Below the pieces are notes generated by a model. That model was not told the origin of the DNA. It searched no databases and was given only the letters and a program-made list of their open reading frames with translations. Of a DNA stretch of 64,000 bases, positions 58,590 to 64,000 are shown piece after piece (position 1 is the stretch's first letter; every line of letters begins with the position of its first letter). The position numbers and the translations under genes are program-made. This DNA comes from Glomus cerebriforme (Eukaryota > Glomeromycota > Glomeromycetes > Glomerales > Glomeraceae): positions 28,371 to 92,370 of the forward strand of contig QKYT01000429.1 in NCBI GenBank assembly GCA_003550305.1, written 5' to 3'.

Positions 58590-61431
58590 CTAACCGAACA
58601 ACAATCTAAGGATTAAATACCAAACACATCCGAAAGCTCTAAAAGCTGAAAGACATGTAACCGACCAAAATACTATAATGACAAAAAAAAAACGAGTTAG
58701 TAAATTAAAATGTTATTTTTATTGTCAAAAAAAAAAAAAAGAAAGAAAAATACTTACTGAATGTTAAATAAGGATTATAAGCACCATCAGCATGAGCATA
58801 ACGATTCCAAGTATTTGAAGTGAAAAATACAACCAAGAAAGCATTTGAAAACATCCAAGCTAACACTAAATTAGTTCTAAACAATTTATAATAATCATCT
58901 TTTTTAGTAGCAGCATCACGATGTTGTTTTTCTTCTTGTACTCTAATTTTTAAATCTTTAACCAAATCATCATAAGTAGCATTGATATCAGCTTTTTCAT
59001 GAGGTACTTCAACTTGCATCAGTTTCTTGCCATCTTTACCAGAAACAGGTTGCGCACCATTTCCTCCACCACTATTACCATTATCACCTTTAGTACCCCA
59101 AGAAACATCATGAGTATTACAAAATGCGTATACCATCAAAATATTTACGTAAAAAGGAATTAATAAAGTATATTGGGCCAAACAAGTTATCATATGCCAT
59201 GGTTCACCATGTAATAATGAAGAAGCAAAATATAATCCATAAGTTGAAGCTAATGAAATTACTACATCACGAAATTCAGCACTTTTTAATGCATTTTTGA
59301 TACTTGCTATATTCTTAAAATCAACAACATTTCTTACACTAAGATAAACCGTGTAACCTGCACAATATAACATTATTGCCATAATTATTGCAAATAATAT
59401 GATACAAAGAAGATAAGTTATTTTGGAACCTTGTGGACGATTACCCATTGAACAAATAAATATTGTTACTATAACCATCATATATAATGAACGAATTGAA
59501 GTAAATAATTCCTCTCCATACCCTTTGAATGGATCAAATTTTGGATTTGATGCTGTGGCAGATGTCAAGAAAAAGAATGCCAAAAAAAAATTTCCCTAAA
59601 AAAAAAATGAGTACGCGAAAAAAAAGTTAAAATTTTGCGATGAATATGTTTCTTTTTTTCCAAAAAAAAAATTATTTATTTACCAAAGCGAACCAATTAA
59701 AGAGAAGATTAATTGCGTTATAAAGGAATTCGATTTGTAAAAGGATTTTACGTAAAAATGGCTGACCAGAACTCCAAATACGCATGAAATTTGCAACGGA
59801 ATAAAAAGCGGCAAAGAAAGAACCATTTAACCATCTACGACGTTGTGAAATAAATTCTGGAACATTATCCGGTACATCTGTTTCTGCTTTAGCAGACTAG
59901 AAGAAAAAAAACAAAGTTGGGTCATTACATTTCCTCTACTCCTAAATACGTATATTCTCTCCCCTTTAGTACGCGTGTTAATTTACCTTAACATATTTTA
60001 AAGTCCAAGCTTCATTTTTCTTGGCAACCAATTCAAAACACAAGATACGATCTTCGGCCAAATACATATTAGCTTCAAAGATACCAGCATCAGAGGAACC
60101 ATGCATAGTTTCACCTTTAAAATAAGAAGCTAAGGGTCCTTTACCAGGGGAAGTATTTTGCAATGCTTTATATCTATAGGCAGAAAAAGCACCCGGCAAT
60201 ACAGAGATATAACCAAATACAGATTCTAAAGGTTTATCCAAAATATTTGACATTTTATATTCAAAATTTTGTGAAGCAATTAAAGGATTAAGTAAATTTT
60301 TTCCACCAGGACCAAGTTCAGCTTTAATTTCACCACAAGCACCACCAATTTTTGGATCTCTATCAAAAGCTTTCCAAAGGTGATAAATAGAAGTATGAGA
60401 AGGTTTTGTACCAACATCTAATAAAATACATACATTTGGATTTAATTGAGCGGCAAAAGCGTTAAAAAACCATCTATGACTGTTTAATTTTTTTGCATTT
60501 TTTTCTTTCAAACAAAAAAGGATTTGTACTGGAGGAATATTTTTATCAAGACCATATATATTAAATTGATTATCAACCAACAATTGAGAAGTATATTCAA
60601 ATAAATGACCAGTAACAGCTTGACCTGCAACATTATCTTGCATAATACCATCCTGATAAACTCCCATAGCTCCAAGAACTTTTAATACACGTTTATTTAC
60701 TTTATTACGACCATCTGCTACTACAACTACCACTATTTTTTTCCATCCATCTTTTCCCCACGTTTTTGATCTATCTCTCGTGCATAAATGAGCTACGTTT
60801 TTAATAGCCGATGACATAGTTTTTATAAATAATTGATCATCTTCATTATACATTGTCATTACAATCATTAATTCTGTTTTTCTTCCATAAATATATGGTC
60901 GAAGTAAATAATTATTTTTTATAAAATCATTTGGATCGCACGTTACTGCTGTATATCTCATATGTGTAAATTCTTCTCCCGTTTTTGATCGCACATTTTG
61001 AAGAACTTTATCTGGAACAGGACAATCCAATACTAAATTTCCTTGAGTTAATTCTACATGTCTAATTGACTAAAACAATCATTTGTAAGTATTTTTTTTT
61101 TTTAAAAAAACCATAATTAAAAACAATTTACCTTTCTTTTATTGACTTTTTCATTAAACTCTCGGTCGTAAGAATTAAAATCCAAAGCTTGATGATGTTG
61201 ACCAGGATAACTATTTTGTCGTTCTAATTGATGATCGTAATAATTTTCATTATGTCCATTATCGTATCCATTATTACAATTATCGTATTTTGGATAACCT
61301 CCTTGATAAGGAGAATGAGGAGAATGAGGAGGTTGATAAGCGGATTGTTGTTGAGAATACATTGCTGACGGGGGAGTTGGAGGTTTTCTATATATATCCG
61401 ATGGATAAACTTGGTTTGGATATCCGGACAT
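58590..61431 (-). CDS. chitin synthase, division I (class I-III type)
   Basis: Five minus-strand exons, 61431-61132, 61069-59987, 59896-59684, 59595-58758 and 58672-58590, give 838 residues. The N-terminal 95 residues are Pro/Gln/Tyr-rich and cytosolic. The glycosyltransferase-2 core includes [60 protein letters not shown] (catalytic Asp near 443) and [12 protein letters not shown] (processivity motif near 479). About seven membrane segments follow from about residue 505, with a cytosolic DVSWGTKGD loop and a final segment ending in LILRLLFG. It polymerises UDP-N-acetylglucosamine into chitin at the plasma membrane. The last 83 nt exon restores a complete C-terminal helix that the open frame alone would miss. 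Confidence 0.93.
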
Positions 61432-62383
61432 TTTATGGGATAAATAATTTTTTGAAAAGAATAAGTATTTTAAAGTAAAAAGGTAAAAGCGGGTATGATT
61501 AATTATGACGGTTACGAGAATGATGAGGATTTGGCTCTAAAAAAAAAGGAAGGTGAAGAATCGAATATAATAATATTCGAAATTTTTTTTTCAAAAATAA
61601 GGAGAAGTGAAAGAGTAAAAGGGGGTGAGGATTCTTTTTTTGTTATAAGAACAGCATTTTTTGTATTATAATTATTTTAACTGACTCCAATCGAACGAAG
61701 GAAACGAAGAGATTATAGTTACATATATATAAAGTATGATGGTTATATTCGAATGCATTTTTCGTACTTCGTTGCGCATTATTTAGAGTGGTTCTTTCTT
61801 TTCCTAAAGATAACTCACTGGCGCATTACGCATCTATAATATTTATAAGATTAACATTCTAATTGGGCTGCTTTTCAATAAGACGCGCATATAATTTCGC
61901 TTTGAATAAATTATTAGTGATTTTAGTGGTACGGATCATCCTTGAACTTTAAAATATATTGAATATTTCCTTATAAAGGATAGCAAAAAATTTTATACAT
62001 ATATAATTTTTTTGCATTTGTAATACAAGGAATTTATATGAGGGGTATTTTGTATGGTACATGGCCAAAATTAGCCTAAGGAGTTCCTTATGCTTCTGCG
62101 CAGTTTTTGTGATTGTTTGACGAATATAGAAAAAATACCAAGACAAACATTTCCTTTGAATATAACGAGATATTTCAACAAAGTCAAAAGTGTACAAGTA
62201 GTATTTATGAATTTGTTTATTACAATATTGATATTAGGATATTTAATTGTATTCAATACAAAAAAAAAAAAAATATACATAACAAAAAATATATATATAT
62301 ACTATATATATAAGATAAGTATAATAAAAATCTAATTTAATACTCGATAAAAAAAAATGTCCTTTCTCCATATATCATTAAAT
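61432..62383. other. intergenic region upstream of chitin synthase, downstream of CUE gene
   Basis: 952 bp: the chitin synthase promoter and the 3' flank of the CUE gene. A GCGCATT word occurs near 61776, 61812 and (as GCGCATA) 61884. AT microsatellite at 62290-62312. Short frames at 61949-62335 in several frames overlap one another and are not credible. Confidence 0.4.
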
Positions 62384-63628
62384 TTATATAGATTTTACTA
62401 ATAAATGTTGTTGATTTTTAAATGGATTGGTTGATTTTGTTCCATCATCAATGAATTGTATCATTATTTGCCTTGGAATAAAGAAAAACTCGTTCCATTT
62501 GTTAACATATTCATTTAATGCTTTAACATTTGTTTCCATTAGTCTTTCATCCATGGATACATTCATCCATGAAACCCATTTTAAACTAACAGAGAATCCA
62601 TCAACAAAATTATTTGAAGCTCCAGGAATCGAATTTACACCAATAATTGAATTTAAACCACTTATGAAAAATTGCCAATCTTCTTCTGAAATATCATGAG
62701 AACGTAATTCTTTTGAAGGATAATTATTTTGATGAAAACCTTTTTGAATTGAATATTTATCTTTTGGTATCACTTTAAATTGTCGTGAGAGTGATTTAGG
62801 TCTGAAATAAGATGGAACTGGACGGGACCAAATATAACTAGTTTTATGACAAGCTCGTTCAACTGTAGATGGTTTAAAACTTGAAAGTAAATTTTTAACA
62901 GCTGTGCCAATTGCTTCACTTACTTCCGAAGTTGCATTAGATGTACTACGTGAAATCTGTTTTAATTGTGAGAATTGTGGTGTTTGTGATGATTGAATTG
63001 ATGTTCCATTCCATGAAGAAGCCCTTTGATGACGTGAAGGTAATGGCGGAGGTTGTAATGATTGACCTCCTAATGATTCTTCATATGTTGGTGGAGCTTC
63101 ATCATCAAAAGGTGACTCTAAACTATTACGAATTATAAGTGGTGGAGCAGTTGGTGGAGTTAAAGGTGATACTGGTGCTACTTTAGGATAAGTAGTTGTT
63201 AATAACTTTTCTGCTATTTTTCGTACACGATCATCTCCTGATTCATTTGCGAGACAATTTCTAATAAATTCCGGATCACAATCAGGAAATATAGTTCTTA
63301 AAGTGGCAACATCATGTTCAATTCTTTCTAGTGGTATCTCATTAAAATTATTATAACGAACATTTGCATTTAAATTACTCGGATGACCTACAACAACATT
63401 AGTTGTTGATGATGATGTTGAAATATTGAATAAATGTGAAAAAAATTCGTCACGATGACGACGTTTTTCTTCACGATGACGTTGTTTTCGTTCCTTTTTT
63501 TCTTGACGATGACGGTTCTTTTCTTCCTTTTTCTCTTGACGTTGACGTTGTTTTTCTTCCCGTTTTTCTATACGATAACGATTTTTATCTTCATGACAAG
63601 ATGTTCCACACTTACTTTTATGAGACAT
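62384..63628 (-). CDS. CUE-domain protein with PPxY motif and basic repetitive N-terminus
   Basis: Single-exon gene of 414 residues from ATG 63628. Residues 14-60 are a run of E/K/R/Q/H repeats (EKKEEKNRHRQEKKERKQRHR), probably a long charged helix. Residues about 106-150 read HDVATLRTIFPDCDPEFIRNCLANESGDDRVRKIAEKLL, which fits the CUE ubiquitin-binding fold (F-P motif, helix, final LL). Residues about 175-182 are EAPPTYEESL, a PPxY motif of the type bound by WW domains of Nedd4/Rsp5 ligases. The C-terminal 130 residues (PVPSYFRPKSLSRQFKVIPKD, WQFFISGLNSIIGVNSI, VSLKWVSWMNVSMDERL) look globular and are unknown to me. CUE plus PPxY suggests an Rsp5 adaptor in membrane-protein ubiquitination; that role is inference. 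Confidence 0.8.
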   Translation of the reverse strand: MSHKSKCGTSCHEDKNRYRIEKREEKQRQRQEKKEEKNRHRQEKKERKQRHREEKRRHRDEFFSHLFNISTSSSTTNVVVGHPSNLNANVRYNNFNEIPLERIEHDVATLRTIFPDCDPEFIRNCLANESGDDRVRKIAEKLLTTTYPKVAPVSPLTPPTAPPLIIRNSLESPFDDEAPPTYEESLGGQSLQPPPLPSRHQRASSWNGTSIQSSQTPQFSQLKQISRSTSNATSEVSEAIGTAVKNLLSSFKPSTVERACHKTSYIWSRPVPSYFRPKSLSRQFKVIPKDKYSIQKGFHQNNYPSKELRSHDISEEDWQFFISGLNSIIGVNSIPGASNNFVDGFSVSLKWVSWMNVSMDERLMETNVKALNEYVNKWNEFFFIPRQIMIQFIDDGTKSTNPFKNQQHLLVKSI

Positions 63629-64000
63629 GGTTATATAATATTTTGATAATTATGATAATTGATTTTCTTGGTGAAAAAAAAAAACAATAAAAACTTCAAA
63701 AAAAAAATATTATATATTTCAATTATTTTTTAAATAAAAAAAGTTTTTTTTTTTCAATTTCACGAATTTTCAGTCAAATATATATAATTTAAAAAATTTA
63801 AAATAAGTTCTATATTAAAATATTCTGGAATTACTTGGCAGAAGGCCAAGAACTAACAGAAATTTCGAAAATTCAATTGGTAATCATTTAAATATAGAGA
63901 GGTTTGTTTTTTTTTGTCTCACTCAAATTCACTTTATTATTGAAAAAATGAAAAAAAAAAATTTATTTTGCAAATTTGGATAAAATTTTTCTCCATTAAA
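63629..64000. other. intergenic region at right edge
   Basis: Upstream region of the CUE gene, AT-rich with several A and T homopolymers. GAATTACTTGGCAGAAGGCC AAG near 63829-63851 is the only GC-richer patch. No gene seen before the window ends. Confidence 0.4.

Noticed and set aside
61949..62335. Four mutually overlapping short frames
   Set aside because: Different strands and frames over the same AT-rich spacer; none has a motif.

Overview
The window looks like a contig from an AT-rich, intron-rich early-diverging fungus. The best match is an arbuscular-mycorrhizal Glomeromycotina species such as Rhizophagus. This rests on the many 50-100 nt GT-AG introns, very low GC intergenic DNA, an F-box/LRR fragment at the left edge, a division-I chitin synthase, and fungal housekeeping genes (RRP9, proteasome alpha subunit, TRM1, VTA1). 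The species call is inference; eukaryotic and fungal are well supported. Gaps are written as N, notably 7417-8041.

Layout. 1-5730: an F-box/LRR gene fragment, a small two-exon coiled-coil gene, then about 4 kb of AT-rich repeat debris. 5731-9419: mobile-element territory, with a 333 bp TIR element followed by a 3.3 kb palindrome. The palindrome consists of two inverted element copies, each carrying a CAAACTCTGA-type satellite; one copy is interrupted by a younger TIR element flanked by a perfect 9 bp target duplication. 11340-18208: a local cluster of three intact members and one broken member of a coiled-coil family I cannot name; two members carry a repeated helical motif of about 33 residues. 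18747-63628: a dense conserved gene block in mixed orientation: ABCA half transporter (+), RRP9 (-), DUF4286 protein (+), coiled-coil protein (-), TBCK pseudokinase/TBC/rhodanese (+), disordered protein with an AIM-like motif (-), SMG1 kinase (+, 38 exons), proteasome alpha-6/PSMA1 (+), HDAC3/Hos2-type deacetylase (+), TRM1 tRNA methyltransferase (+), JMJD6-type JmjC protein (-), VTA1 (+), chitin synthase (-), and a CUE-domain protein with a PPxY motif (-).

The conserved genes do not form one pathway. Several touch RNA biology (RRP9 in pre-rRNA processing, SMG1 in nonsense-mediated decay, TRM1 in tRNA modification, JMJD6 near splicing) or endomembrane traffic (TBCK, VTA1, CUE/PPxY, chitin synthase). 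Four divergent pairs share intergenic regions of 0.2-0.5 kb that probably act as bidirectional promoters. Exon models were built by hand from splice signals and frame continuity. All close in frame; the least certain junctions are in the coiled-coil gene near 27.2 kb and the rhodanese part of TBCK.

Most worth a second look: the coiled-coil/33-residue-repeat family cluster, the nested palindrome with its 9 bp target duplication, the HDAC gene whose conserved acidic tail lies one frame out, the full-length fungal SMG1, and a proteasome gene whose first coding exon is just the start codon.
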